Part shown: in pieces, positions 33,403-42,378 of the stretch | Layout: each line of letters starts with the position of its first letter | How positions within the stretch are numbered: the stretch's first letter is position 1 | The notes under the pieces: model-generated | The model's database searches: none | Seen by the model: only the letters and a program-made list of their open reading frames with translations | Told to the model about the DNA's origin: nothing | Position numbers and translations under genes: made by a program | NCBI GenBank assembly: GCA_023228945.1 | Contig: JALOAI010000017.1 | Span: forward strand, 72,607 to 136,606 | Direction of reading: 5' to 3' | Length of the DNA: 64,000 nucleotides | DNA from: Pigmentiphaga sp. | GTDB taxonomy: Bacteria > Pseudomonadota > Gammaproteobacteria > Burkholderiales > Burkholderiaceae_B

Positions 33403-34203
33403 TCATCCCTCGACCACCGCGTAGGCCGAGTGGTTGTGGATGGACTCGAAATTCTCGGCTTCCACTACGTAGCTCGCCACGCCGGGATAGGCCGCCACCG
33501 CGGCCGCCACGTCGCGCACGAGATCTTCGACGAACTTGGGATTGTCGTAGGCCCGTTCCGTGACGTATTTTTCGTCGGTACGCTTGAGCAGCCCCCAAAG
33601 CTCGCAGGACGCCTGCGCTTCGAGGGCACGGATCAGACCCTCGAGATCGAACGACGCCGCGTCGGCCAGCGCTACGGTCGCCGTAACGTGCGATCGTTGA
33701 TTGTGCGCGCCGTATTCGGAGATGGACTTCGAGCACGGACACAGGCTGGTAACCGGCACCACTACCCTGACTTCGGTATACACCGCCTCGGCCGTTGCCA
33801 CCGCCCGCCACCGCACCTGGTAATCCATCAGACTTTTGACACCCGAAATGGGCGCGGTTTTCTGGATGAAGTAGGGAAACTCGGCCGCCAGGTCTCCGCG
33901 CTCCGCTTGGAGCAGGACCAGCATTTCGGCAGCCATGGCCTGGAACCCGGCCAGGCCGACGGGCCGCTGGCGATGGCATTCGAGCAGCGCCATGAAACGC
34001 GACATATGCGTGCCCTTTTGTTCCGCCGGCAACGCCACGGTAAGCGTCCAGGTGGCCACGGTGGGCAGGCTGCCTTCAGGCGTTGCCACCAACATGGGCT
34101 GGCGCACGTCGCGGATGCCGACGCGCTGGATGGCGATCTGGCGGGTATCGAGGCTGGACTGCACGTCCGGCATGGTGAGAATGGAGTCGATCGGAGAATT
34201 CAT
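33403..34203 (-). CDS. folE2: GTP cyclohydrolase FolE2 (type IB)
   Basis: FolE2 converts GTP to 7,8-dihydroneopterin triphosphate for folate and related pathways, and is used when zinc is scarce. The 266-residue protein has MPDVQSSLDTRQIAIQRVGI, GTHMSRFMALLE, the active-site Cys in VTSLCPCSKSISEYGAHNQRS near residue 160, and FESIHNHSAYAV. Element E3 lies upstream, 16 nt from the ATG at 34203. No folE (type IA) is in the window, and no Zur box was recognised. Confidence 0.95.
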   Translation of the reverse strand: MNSPIDSILTMPDVQSSLDTRQIAIQRVGIRDVRQPMLVATPEGSLPTVATWTLTVALPAEQKGTHMSRFMALLECHRQRPVGLAGFQAMAAEMLVLLQAERGDLAAEFPYFIQKTAPISGVKSLMDYQVRWRAVATAEAVYTEVRVVVPVTSLCPCSKSISEYGAHNQRSHVTATVALADAASFDLEGLIRALEAQASCELWGLLKRTDEKYVTERAYDNPKFVEDLVRDVAAAVAAYPGVASYVVEAENFESIHNHSAYAVVEG

Positions 34204-34219
34204 AGGCGAGCGGGATAAG

Positions 34220-34345
34220 GTGAAGAATTCCGGCCTGGCGGCCGGATCTTCTCCGCCACCAATCGGGGGCGCCTTTGGCGCCGCAGGGATCTGGCCTCGC
34301 TTGACCTCGCCCTGAGGGCGAGGCTTGCGCTTTGGCGCGTGGTCA
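34220..34345 (-). ncRNA. HEARO/omega-RNA-like element E3
   Basis: On the minus strand ATGA is followed by CCACGCGCCAAAGCGCAAG, a CCTCGCC/GGCGAGG stem, GGCGCCAAAGGCGCC, GGTGGCGGAGAAG, a TCCGGCC/GGCCGGA stem and ATTCTTCAC. It is a compact full core of about 120 nt, starting 14 nt after the dxs stop codon on the same strand. Confidence 0.5.
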
Positions 34346-34359
34346 TCCCGGATTATTCC

Positions 34360-36264
34360 TCAGTTTGAAGCCACGTGCCTGGGTACGATAGTCATGGTTG
34401 GCATGAAGCGGCGTCGGATGGAGGCTTCGATGCCCGCGCCATCCAGCCCCACCTCGGCCAGCAGACCCGCCTGGTCGCCGTGGTCGATGAAGGTATCGGG
34501 GAGCCCCAGTTGCAACAGCGGCGTGGTGCGGCCGGCCGCGTTGAGCACCTCGGCCACTGCGCTACCGGCGCCGCCCATGACGCAACCCTCTTCGAGGGTG
34601 ACCAGACCGGCATAACGGCTGGCATGCTCCAGCACCAGGCTCGCGTCGAGAGGCTTGACGAAACGCATGTCGACCACCGTGGCATCGAGCGCTTCGGCGG
34701 CCTCCAGAGCCGCGGCGAGCCGCGTGCCGAACACCAGGATGGACACGCCGCCCGCCGGGTCGGCCTGCCGCTGCCGGCGCACCACACCCTTGCCCAGCGG
34801 CACGGTTTCAAGGGAGGGCGCCGGCATGGCGCCGGTGCCCACGCCCCGAGGATAACGCACGGTGGCCGGCCCGGGATGCTGGTAGCAGGTGGACAGTAGC
34901 AAACGGCACTCGGCTTCGTCGGACGGCGTGGCCACCACCATGTTGGGGATACATCGCGTAAACGCAATATCGTAGTTGCCGGCATGAGTGGCGCCATCGG
35001 CGCCCACCAGCCCCGCGCGATCGAGCGCGAAGGTGACGTCCAGGTTCTGCAGCGCCACGTCGTGGATCAACTGATCGTAGGCTCGCTGCAGGAATGTGGA
35101 ATAAATGGCTACCACGGGCTTCTGGCCTTCACAGGCCAACCCGGCCGCAAAGGTGACCGCATGCTGTTCCGCGATGCCGACATCGAAATAGCGGCGCGGG
35201 AAGCGCTGCTCGAACTCGACCATCCCGCTACCCTCGCGCATGGCGGGGGTGATCCCCACCAGCCGCTCGTCAGCGGCCGCCATATCGCACAGCCACTGCC
35301 CGAAAACCTGGGTGAAGCTCAGCTTTGCTGGCGTTGCCGCCGGCTTGATTCCCACCGCCGGATCGAACTTGCCCGGACCGTGATAGAGCACCGGATCGGA
35401 CTCCGCCAGCTTGTAGCCCTGGCCTTTTTTGGTGACCACGTGCAGGAACAACGGCCCGTTTTGCTGGCGCAGGTTCTGCAGCGTGGGCACCAGCGAATCG
35501 AGATCGTGCCCGTCGATCGGGCCGTAATAGGTAAAGCCCAGTTCTTCGAAAAAGGTGGCCGGGACGACCATGCCCTTGGCATGTTCCTCGAAACGCCGCG
35601 CCAGTTCGAACACCGGCGGTACGTGCGACAGCACGGCCTTGCCGACATTGCGTGCCGCCGCATAGAACCGCCCCGACATCAGCCGGGCCAGATAGCGATT
35701 GAGCGCCCCCACCGGCGGCGAAATCGACATGTCGTTATCGTTGAGGATGACGAGCAGGTCGACGTCGGGCGTTACGCCGGCATTGTTGAGCGCCTCGAAC
35801 GCCATGCCCGCGGTCATGGCGCCGTCGCCGATGATCGCGACGTGCTTGCGCGCCGCCCCGGTATTGCGGGACGCCACGGCCATGCCCAGGGCGGCCGAGA
35901 TCGACGTGGACGAATGCGCCGTGCCGAAGGCGTCGAACTCGGATTCGGAACGTTTGGGAAATCCCGAAATACCGCCACGCTGCCGCAAGCGCGCCATGGC
36001 TTCGCGCCGCCCCGTGAGGATTTTGTGCGGGTAGGTTTGGTGGCCGACATCCCAGACCAGGCGATCGTGCGGCGTGTTGAACACATGATGCAGCGCGATG
36101 GTGAGCTCGACAGTCCCCAGGTTGGACGATAAATGACCGCCCGTGCGCGAAACCGATTGCAGTACGAACTGGCGCAGCTCATCGGCCAGCACGCGCAGCT
36201 GGGCACGCGATAGGCTGCGCAAGTCGGCAGGAGATGCGATGCGATCGAGATATTCGGTGGACAT
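34360..36264 (-). CDS. dxs: 1-deoxy-D-xylulose-5-phosphate synthase
   Basis: Dxs condenses pyruvate and glyceraldehyde 3-phosphate, the first step of the MEP isoprenoid pathway. The 634-residue TPP enzyme has GGHLSSNLGTVELTIALHHVF near residue 40, VWDVGHQTYPHKILTGR, VIGDGAMTAGMAFEALNNAG (TPP/Mg), SNFDVGIAEQHAV-like YFDVGIAEQHAVTFAAGLA, and DRAGLVGADGATHAG. The ATG at 36264 has AGGG 9 nt upstream; an ATG at 36273 is an alternative. ispA precedes it in the same operon. Confidence 0.96.
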   Translation of the reverse strand: MSTEYLDRIASPADLRSLSRAQLRVLADELRQFVLQSVSRTGGHLSSNLGTVELTIALHHVFNTPHDRLVWDVGHQTYPHKILTGRREAMARLRQRGGISGFPKRSESEFDAFGTAHSSTSISAALGMAVASRNTGAARKHVAIIGDGAMTAGMAFEALNNAGVTPDVDLLVILNDNDMSISPPVGALNRYLARLMSGRFYAAARNVGKAVLSHVPPVFELARRFEEHAKGMVVPATFFEELGFTYYGPIDGHDLDSLVPTLQNLRQQNGPLFLHVVTKKGQGYKLAESDPVLYHGPGKFDPAVGIKPAATPAKLSFTQVFGQWLCDMAAADERLVGITPAMREGSGMVEFEQRFPRRYFDVGIAEQHAVTFAAGLACEGQKPVVAIYSTFLQRAYDQLIHDVALQNLDVTFALDRAGLVGADGATHAGNYDIAFTRCIPNMVVATPSDEAECRLLLSTCYQHPGPATVRYPRGVGTGAMPAPSLETVPLGKGVVRRQRQADPAGGVSILVFGTRLAAALEAAEALDATVVDMRFVKPLDASLVLEHASRYAGLVTLEEGCVMGGAGSAVAEVLNAAGRTTPLLQLGLPDTFIDHGDQAGLLAEVGLDGAGIEASIRRRFMPTMTIVPRHVASN

Positions 36265-36290
36265 GCTGCTCATCCCTATTGATATATCAC

Positions 36291-36322
36291 CGGCGCGGGG
36301 CTTGCGCTCCGACACGGGGTCA
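36291..36322 (-). repeat. HEARO/omega-RNA-like repeat, truncated copy E4
   Basis: On the minus strand the ispA stop codon TGA is followed by CCCCGTGTCGGAGCGCAAG and CCCCGCGCCGG. Only the first ~30 nt of the element are present. Confidence 0.4.
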
Positions 36323-37633
36323 GTGCGTGCGCAACACCACGAAATCGGCCAGCCTGGCCAGCGCCCTGGCATGCCGGGCGGCTTCGGCCAGGTCGGCAAG
36401 GGCCGCGTGGGCCTGGCCGCGCAGCGACTCGGCGAAGTCGCGGGCGCCTTCGAGGCCGAGCAAGGAGACGTAGGTCGGCTTATTGGCGGCCTCGTCTTTG
36501 CCGGCGGTTTTGCCAAGGATCTGGCTATCGGTGGTGACGTCGAGGATATCGTCGACGACCTGGAAAGCCAGCCCCACGGCCTGTGCGTATTGATCGAGCG
36601 CGAGCCGGGCGGCGGAGCTGGCGCCGGCCGCAATGGCGCCCAGGCTCACGCTGGCGCGCAACAGCGCGCCGGTTTTCAAGCGATGCATGGTTTCGAGCTG
36701 GGCGAGATCGAGCGCCACGCCCACGCTCTGCAGATCGATCGCCTGGCCTCCGACCATGCCGCGGCTGCCGATGGCGCCGGCCAGCACCTGAGTGGCCTGG
36801 ACCACCAGCGCCGGCGCTATCGGCATGCCAGCCAGGGCCTCGAAGGCAAGTGGCTGCAGCGCATCGCCCGCCAGCATGGCAGTGGCCTCATCGTACTTCA
36901 CGTGGACCGTGGGCAGACCTCGCCTGAGGACGTCGTTGTCCATGCACGGCAGATCATCATGCACTAAAGAATAGGCGTGCACCAGCTCGACCGCCGCCGC
37001 CGCGGCATCGAGCGCCGCGGCGGCGGCCGGACCACTGGCCTGGCAGGCCTGGCCCGCGGCATAGACCAATAGCGCCCGCACCCTTTTGCCACCACCCAAT
37101 ACCGCGTAGTGCATGGCCTCGTGAAGGCGCGCGGGTTCGGCCTGGGCCGGCGGCAAATGACGAAGCAGGGCCGCCTCGGCGCGCTCGCGATGCTGCTCCT
37201 GCCAGGATTCGAATGCCAATCGATCGGCGCGCGGCGCGGGCACGGCGGGGCCGCCCGGCCTTACGACCAGGCGAGCTTCACCAACCTGGGCCGAAGAGGC
37301 CTTCAGCTCTGGCGGCTGGCTCGGCGCGCTGGATGGACTGCCCTCCGGTCGCTGCGCGACTTCCTCCCCGGGGGAGGATTCGCGCTTGGGACGGCCCGGC
37401 GCGCTGGATGGACTGCCCTCCAGTCGCTGCGCGACTTCCTCCCCGGGGGAGGATTCGCGCTTGGGACGGCCCGGCGCGCTGGATGGACTGCCCTCCAGTC
37501 GCTGCGCGACTTCCTCCCCGGGGGAGGATTCGCGCTTGGGACGGCCCGGCGCGCTGGATGGACTGCCCTCCAGTCGCTGCGCGACTTCCTCCCCGGGGGA
37601 GAATTCGCGCTTGGGACGGCCCGGCGCGCTCAT
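36320..37633 (-). CDS. ispA: Polyprenyl synthetase IspA with N-terminal 25-residue repeats
   Basis: Farnesyl diphosphate synthase family enzyme. The core (about residues 140-437) has GGGKRVRALLVYAAGQ, the first Asp-rich motif DDLPCMDND, GDALQPLAFEAL, and the second Asp motif DDILDVTTDSQILGKT. The core length (~300) is normal. The ATG at 37633 overlaps the xseB stop (ATGA), so this start is favoured. From it, residues 1-~100 are four copies of a 25-residue unit (SAPGRPKRESSPGEE...) encoded by a 75-bp DNA repeat. The extension is proline- and charge-rich, probably disordered, and foreign to the family. Confidence 0.93.
   Translation of the reverse strand: MSAPGRPKREFSPGEEVAQRLEGSPSSAPGRPKRESSPGEEVAQRLEGSPSSAPGRPKRESSPGEEVAQRLEGSPSSAPGRPKRESSPGEEVAQRPEGSPSSAPSQPPELKASSAQVGEARLVVRPGGPAVPAPRADRLAFESWQEQHRERAEAALLRHLPPAQAEPARLHEAMHYAVLGGGKRVRALLVYAAGQACQASGPAAAAALDAAAAAVELVHAYSLVHDDLPCMDNDVLRRGLPTVHVKYDEATAMLAGDALQPLAFEALAGMPIAPALVVQATQVLAGAIGSRGMVGGQAIDLQSVGVALDLAQLETMHRLKTGALLRASVSLGAIAAGASSAARLALDQYAQAVGLAFQVVDDILDVTTDSQILGKTAGKDEAANKPTYVSLLGLEGARDFAESLRGQAHAALADLAEAARHARALARLADFVVLRTH
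37323..37622. repeat. Four tandem 75-bp repeats inside ispA
   Basis: Units start at 37323, 37398, 37473 and 37548; a partial unit of 8 nt follows at 37623. The units differ at only a few bases. Each has the palindromic core CTCCCCCGGGGGAG-like CCTCCCCGGGGGAGG. The period (75) is a multiple of three, so the ispA frame is kept. Confidence 0.97.
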
Positions 37634-37977
37634 GCGTCGCCCCTCAGGTCGTCGCCCTCCAGCGGCCGCAGCAGGTCGGCGTCGAGCACCTGCACCTGTT
37701 TTTCGGCCCGGGCCAGGCGCTCCTGGCACAGACGCACCAGCTCTACGCCACGACGGTAATCGTGCAGGCTTGCGTCGAGCGAGAGTTCACCCGACTCGAG
37801 GCGTTGCACCAGGGTTTCGAGGTCCGCCAGGGCGGCCTCGAAGTCGGCGGGCAGCTCTTGCGCCGGCGTGGCGGGCGTACCGGCCAGCGGCGGCTCCGAC
37901 AACAAGTCGGGCCCAAGCGCCGTGGCGCCGCCCTCCTCGGTTTGAGATTTGGCTCGTGCCAAGCGAACCTCCGGCAT
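37630..37977 (-). CDS. xseB: Exodeoxyribonuclease VII small subunit
   Basis: XseB pairs with XseA to degrade single-stranded DNA. The 115-residue protein carries the XseB domain LPADFEAALADLETLVQRLESGELSLDASLHDYRRGVELVRLCQERLARAEKQVQVLD in its second half; the first ~40 residues are a non-conserved extension. The stop overlaps the ispA start. Order xseB-ispA-dxs is common in proteobacteria. xseA is not in the window. Confidence 0.93.
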   Translation of the reverse strand: MPEVRLARAKSQTEEGGATALGPDLLSEPPLAGTPATPAQELPADFEAALADLETLVQRLESGELSLDASLHDYRRGVELVRLCQERLARAEKQVQVLDADLLRPLEGDDLRGDA

Positions 37978-38192
37978 CGATCAGCGACAAACCTGGGATT
38001 GTAGGGCAAACCGGCAGTCGGCTCGCGATGCCGCGGTATGTGAATGTGTCGGCCCCTACCCGACGCAGGCCCCGATTCCACTTTGCACACGTCTAAGATC
38101 ATGTTATTACTACCAAATTCACGCTACAATGCTAGGTTTGTTCGATCTCGCCGCCCCGCCTGCTGCGACGCTCAGCCACGCGGAGGGACTCC

Positions 38193-39356
38193 ATGACCGA
38201 TATCGCTCGTTTGGCACATGTAGCGGCCAGCCGCGCCCAATTGCCGGTTTCCGCTTATTTCGATCCTGATCGCTTTGCCCGAGAGCAACGGCGCATCTTC
38301 CAGCAATCGGCCCAGTACCAAGGCCACGAAAAACTCGTGCCCGACGTCGGCGATTACCGCACCCTGCTGCACGAAGACAACGGCCGAGTCCTGGTGCGCA
38401 ACCCCGAAGGGGTCGAGCTGCTCTCCAACGTTTGCCGCCACCGGCAGGCGCTGATGCTGGGCGGCAAGGCCGGCGATGTGGCCGGCGCCGCGGATTGCGC
38501 CGGCAACCTGCGGGCACAGGGCGGCAATATCGTGTGCCCGCTGCACCGCTGGACCTACGAGCCCGGCGGCCGCCTGCTCGGCGCGCCGCAGTTCGAACGC
38601 AAGCCATCGCTCGATCTCCAGCGCTTTCCGCTGCAGAACGTCGAGGGGCTGTTGTTCGAGGGGCCTCGCCAGGCCGCGGCCGATCTCGGCGCCCTGTTCT
38701 CGCGCCCCGAGTTCGATTTCAGCGACTACGTCCTCGACCGGGTCGAACACCATCAGTGCCATTACAACTGGAAGACCTTCATCGAGGTTTATCTCGAGGA
38801 CTATCACGTCGGCCCCTTCCATCCGGGCCTGGGCCAATTCGTTACCTGCGACGACCTGCAGTGGGAGTTCGCCCCCTGGTTCAGCCTGCAGCGGGTGGGC
38901 GTGCACAAGGCCCTCGCCCAGCCCGGCTCCGGCGTCTACCAGCGCTGGCACGATCAGCTCCTGGCCTACCGCCAGGGCAAGGCGCCCGATTTCGGCGCGA
39001 TCTGGGTAACGTACTTCCCTACCCATATGATCGAAATCTATCCGCACACCCTGGTGCTCTCCACGCTCTATCCCAAGAGCCCCCAGGAAACCGTTAACAT
39101 CGTGGAGTTCTACTACCCCGAGGAAATCGTCGCCTTCGAGCGCGAGTTCGTCGAGGCGCAGCAAACCGCCTATATGGAAACCGCCATCGAAGACGACGAA
39201 ATCGCCGAGCGCATGGACGCCGGCCGCCGCCGCCTGATGGAACGCGGCGTGAGCGAATCCGGTCCGTACCAATCGCCCATGGAAGACGGCATGCAGCACT
39301 TCCACGAGTGGTACCGGCAGATCATGGACGAACCCGTTCCCCACGAATCCCGCTGA
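38193..39356 (+). CDS. Ring-hydroxylating dioxygenase alpha-like protein, orphan
   Basis: A 387-residue Rieske non-heme iron oxygenase. Rieske ligands are NVCRHRQAL and CPLHRWTY; the spacing between them is 31 residues, longer than the usual ~17 because of a GDVAGAADCAGNLRAQGG insertion. The catalytic-domain iron site is in NWKTFIEVYLEDYHVGPFHPGL. No ferredoxin, reductase or beta subunit adjoins it: neighbours are xseB (divergent) and miaB. Its setting between housekeeping genes suggests a conserved cellular role rather than catabolism, but no substrate can be inferred. Confidence 0.85.
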   Translation: MTDIARLAHVAASRAQLPVSAYFDPDRFAREQRRIFQQSAQYQGHEKLVPDVGDYRTLLHEDNGRVLVRNPEGVELLSNVCRHRQALMLGGKAGDVAGAADCAGNLRAQGGNIVCPLHRWTYEPGGRLLGAPQFERKPSLDLQRFPLQNVEGLLFEGPRQAAADLGALFSRPEFDFSDYVLDRVEHHQCHYNWKTFIEVYLEDYHVGPFHPGLGQFVTCDDLQWEFAPWFSLQRVGVHKALAQPGSGVYQRWHDQLLAYRQGKAPDFGAIWVTYFPTHMIEIYPHTLVLSTLYPKSPQETVNIVEFYYPEEIVAFEREFVEAQQTAYMETAIEDDEIAERMDAGRRRLMERGVSESGPYQSPMEDGMQHFHEWYRQIMDEPVPHESR

Positions 39357-39366
39357 CGCCCTTCCC

Positions 39367-39394
39367 GCCCGGCCCATTCCGCCGGGCATTTTTT
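39367..39394 (+). terminator. Intrinsic terminator after the Rieske gene
   Basis: GCCCGGC pairs with GCCGGGC around CCATTCC, followed by ATTTTTT. It separates the dioxygenase gene from miaB. Confidence 0.85.
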
Positions 39395-39427
39395 CCGCCC
39401 ACGGGCTAATCCCCGCCACGGCCACCT

Positions 39428-40813
39428 ATGAGCACCGACACCGCAAACCCGCCCCGCAAATTGTTCATCCGCACTTTCGGCTGCCAGATGAACGAATACG
39501 ACTCCGCCAAAATGATCGATGTGCTCAATGCCGATCAGGCCCTGGAGCTCACCGATCGCCCCGAGGAAGCCGACGTCATTCTCTTCAACACCTGTTCCGT
39601 GCGCGAAAAAGCCCAGGAAAAAGTGTTTTCCGATCTCGGGCGCATGCGTCTGCTCAAGCAAGAGAAGCCCGGCCTCGTGATCGGCGTGGGCGGTTGCGTT
39701 GCCAGCCAGGAAGGCCAGGCCATCGTCGAGCGCGCACCGTATGTCGATGTGGTGTTCGGGCCGCAAACCCTGCATCGCCTGCCCGAGATGATCGCGCGCC
39801 GGCGCAGCGAGCGCCGCCCGCAGGTCGACATCAGCTTCCCCGAGATCGAGAAGTTCGATAACCTCCCGTCCGCGCGCATCGACGGCCCCACCGCCTTCGT
39901 CTCCATCATGGAGGGCTGCAGCAAATATTGCAGTTTCTGTGTGGTGCCTTATACCCGCGGCAAAGAGGTGTCGCGGCCCTTCGACGACGTCCTGGTGGAA
40001 GTCGCCGACCTCGCCGACCAAGGCGTGCGCGAAGTCACCCTGCTCGGGCAGAACGTCAATGCCTACCGGGCGCCGCTGGGCGACGCCGGCGAGATCGCCG
40101 ATTTCGCCCTGCTGCTCGAATACGTGCACGAAATCCCCGGCATCGAGCGCATTCGCTACACCACCTCGCATCCCAAGGAGATGACGCCCCGGCTGATCGA
40201 GGCCCACGGCAATCTGCCCAAACTGGTGCCCTTTGTGCACCTGCCGGTGCAGGCCGGCAGCGATACCATCCTGGCCGCCATGAAGCGCGGCTACACCGCG
40301 CTCGAGTTCAAATCCATCGTGCGCCGCCTGCGCGCCGCGCGGCCCGGGCTCACGCTGTCCTCCGACTTCATCGTTGGTTTCCCCGGCGAAACCGAGGCCG
40401 ACTTCGAACGTACGATGCAGCTCATCCGCGACGTCGGCTTCGACCAGTCCTTCTCCTTCGTGTATTCGCGCCGGCCGGGCACGCCCGCCGCCGACCTGGA
40501 AGACGACACGCCGCAAGACGTCAAGCTCAAGCGGCTGCAGCGCTTGCAGGCCCTGATCAACGAACAGGCCGCCGTGATCAACGCCAGCATGGTGGGCAAG
40601 CCGCACCGCGTCCTCGTCGAAGGCTATTCCAAGCGCAGCCGCGACGAGCTGATGGGCCGCACCGAGAACAACCGCATCGTCAACTTTCCCGCGCCCTCGC
40701 GCCTGATCGGCCAAATGATCGACGTCGTCATCACCGAGGCCAGGGCCCATACTCTGCGCGGCGAAGTCCTCACCGCCGAATCTTCCCCCCTCTCCGGAGT
40801 CGCCAACGCATGA
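39428..40813 (+). CDS. miaB: tRNA methylthiotransferase MiaB
   Basis: MiaB makes ms2i6A at position 37 of tRNA. The 461-residue radical SAM enzyme has the N-terminal cluster Cys in FGCQMNEYDS, NTCSVRE and GGCVASQ, the radical SAM motif CSKYCSFCVVPYTRG near residue 160, VHLPVQAGSDTILAAMKRGYT, and a C-terminal TRAM domain (LVEGYSKRSRDELMGRTENNRIVNF). The stop overlaps the phoH start. Confidence 0.97.
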   Translation: MSTDTANPPRKLFIRTFGCQMNEYDSAKMIDVLNADQALELTDRPEEADVILFNTCSVREKAQEKVFSDLGRMRLLKQEKPGLVIGVGGCVASQEGQAIVERAPYVDVVFGPQTLHRLPEMIARRRSERRPQVDISFPEIEKFDNLPSARIDGPTAFVSIMEGCSKYCSFCVVPYTRGKEVSRPFDDVLVEVADLADQGVREVTLLGQNVNAYRAPLGDAGEIADFALLLEYVHEIPGIERIRYTTSHPKEMTPRLIEAHGNLPKLVPFVHLPVQAGSDTILAAMKRGYTALEFKSIVRRLRAARPGLTLSSDFIVGFPGETEADFERTMQLIRDVGFDQSFSFVYSRRPGTPAADLEDDTPQDVKLKRLQRLQALINEQAAVINASMVGKPHRVLVEGYSKRSRDELMGRTENNRIVNFPAPSRLIGQMIDVVITEARAHTLRGEVLTAESSPLSGVANA

Positions 40814-41844
40814 GCCAGGGCCGTCAACGACAGCGCCGTCCGCAATCCGCCACCGTTTTGCTCGATGGCGACAACACCCACCTGGCCAACCTCTGCGGCC
40901 CGATCGACGAAAACCTGCGCCAAGTGGCGGCGGCCTACGACGTTGAACTGGCGCGCCGCGGCAACCGCGTTACCCTCACCGGCGAGCGCGCCGAAGAAGC
41001 CGCGGTGGCGCTCAATTTTCTGCACGTGCGTGCGCGCCACACCGCGCTGTCGGTGGACGACGTGCAGCTCGGGCTGGTCGAGCTCAAAGCGATGCAGCGC
41101 CACAGCCCGGACGCCGACAGCGACGAAGTGAACGGCGACAGCCCGGCGTCCAACATGCCACCGGATCCCGACGACGAAACCATCGTGCTGCGCACCAAGC
41201 GCACCGATCTGCGCCCGCGCACGCCACGCCAGCATCGCTACTTGAAGCACATCCTGAGCCACGACATTACCTTCGGCACCGGCCCCGCCGGCACCGGCAA
41301 GACCTGGCTGGCGGTGGCCTGCGCGATCGATGCCCTCGAACGCGATGCGGTGCAGCGCCTGGTGCTCACGCGCCCCGCGGTGGAGGCCGGCGAACGGCTG
41401 GGCTTTCTGCCGGGCGATCTCACTCAAAAAGTCGATCCTTACCTGCGGCCGCTCTATGACGCACTCTACGACCTGCTGGGCTATGAGCGCGTGCAGAAGC
41501 TGTTCGAGAAGCAGGTAATCGAGATCGCGCCGCTGGCCTATATGCGGGGCCGAACGCTCAACCACGCCTTCGTGATCCTCGACGAAGCCCAGAACACCAC
41601 GCCGGAACAAATGAAAATGTTCCTTACCCGAATCGGGTTTGGCAGCAAGGCGGTGATCACCGGCGACCCGTCGCAGGTCGACCTGCCCAAGGGCCAGCGC
41701 AGCGGCCTGGCCGATGCGCTGGGCGTGCTGCGCGAAGTCAACGGCATTGCGATGTCCGAGTTCACCAGCCGCGACGTTGTGCGCCACCCCTTGGTGGCGC
41801 GCATCGTCGAAGCCTACGAACGCTCGGCGCCGCCGGCCAACTAA
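40810..41844 (+). CDS. PhoH family ATPase
   Basis: A 344-residue PhoH-like (YbeZ) NTPase. Walker A is GTGPAGTGKTWLA near residue 160, Walker B is FVILDEAQNTTPEQM, with ITGDPSQVDLPKGQRSGL as the sensor. It is translationally coupled to miaB (ATGA) and lies 9 nt upstream of ybeY, with which it is thought to act in rRNA and ribosome maturation. Confidence 0.95.
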   Translation: MSQGRQRQRRPQSATVLLDGDNTHLANLCGPIDENLRQVAAAYDVELARRGNRVTLTGERAEEAAVALNFLHVRARHTALSVDDVQLGLVELKAMQRHSPDADSDEVNGDSPASNMPPDPDDETIVLRTKRTDLRPRTPRQHRYLKHILSHDITFGTGPAGTGKTWLAVACAIDALERDAVQRLVLTRPAVEAGERLGFLPGDLTQKVDPYLRPLYDALYDLLGYERVQKLFEKQVIEIAPLAYMRGRTLNHAFVILDEAQNTTPEQMKMFLTRIGFGSKAVITGDPSQVDLPKGQRSGLADALGVLREVNGIAMSEFTSRDVVRHPLVARIVEAYERSAPPAN

Positions 41845-41853
41845 GCTCCGGCG

Positions 41854-42378
41854 ATGACTGCCGTGACACGATCTTCCCGCGCCGCCAGCGCCATACCATC
41901 GTTGAGCCTCGTGGTGCAGTACGCTGCCACAGCTTCCGAACTCCCGCGCTGGCGACTGCGCCGTTGGGCCGAGCGTGTATTGCGGGATCTCGCCGCCCTG
42001 CCTCCCGACCCCGCCAGGCCCGCCTTGCCGGCCGCGCTGGCACTCACGCTGCGCCTGGTGGACACCGCCGAAGGACGCGAACTCAACCTCGCCTATCGCG
42101 AACGCGACTACGCCACCAACGTCCTGACCTTCGACTATGGCGACACGCCAGACGGCACGCGTCACGCCGACGTGGTGCTGTGCGTGCCCGTGCTGCGCGC
42201 GGAAGCCGCCGCGCAAGGCAAGCCGCTGCTCGCACACGCCACGCACTTGGTCACCCACGGCACGCTGCATGCCCTGGGCTATGATCATGAAGACGACGAC
42301 GAGGCCCGGCTGATGGAGTCCCTCGAGATCGCGATCCTCGCGCACCAGCATTTGCCCAATCCCTATACCGATGACTGA
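41854..42378 (+). CDS. ybeY: Endoribonuclease YbeY
   Basis: YbeY is a zinc-dependent RNase for 16S rRNA 3' end maturation and quality control. The 174-residue protein has LNLAYRERDYATNVLTFDYGD and the metal site THGTLHALGYDHEDDDEARLME (H-x3-H-x5-H). It follows phoH by 9 nt and overlaps the next gene by 8 nt. Confidence 0.95.
   Translation: MTAVTRSSRAASAIPSLSLVVQYAATASELPRWRLRRWAERVLRDLAALPPDPARPALPAALALTLRLVDTAEGRELNLAYRERDYATNVLTFDYGDTPDGTRHADVVLCVPVLRAEAAAQGKPLLAHATHLVTHGTLHALGYDHEDDDEARLMESLEIAILAHQHLPNPYTDD

Noticed and set aside
37323..37622. CRISPR array
   Set aside because: The units are contiguous 75-bp direct repeats without unique spacers and lie in a coding frame; no cas genes are present.
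37633..37729. Longer ispA start upstream of 37633
   Set aside because: It would run far into xseB in another frame and lacks a ribosome site; the ATGA overlap supports 37633.
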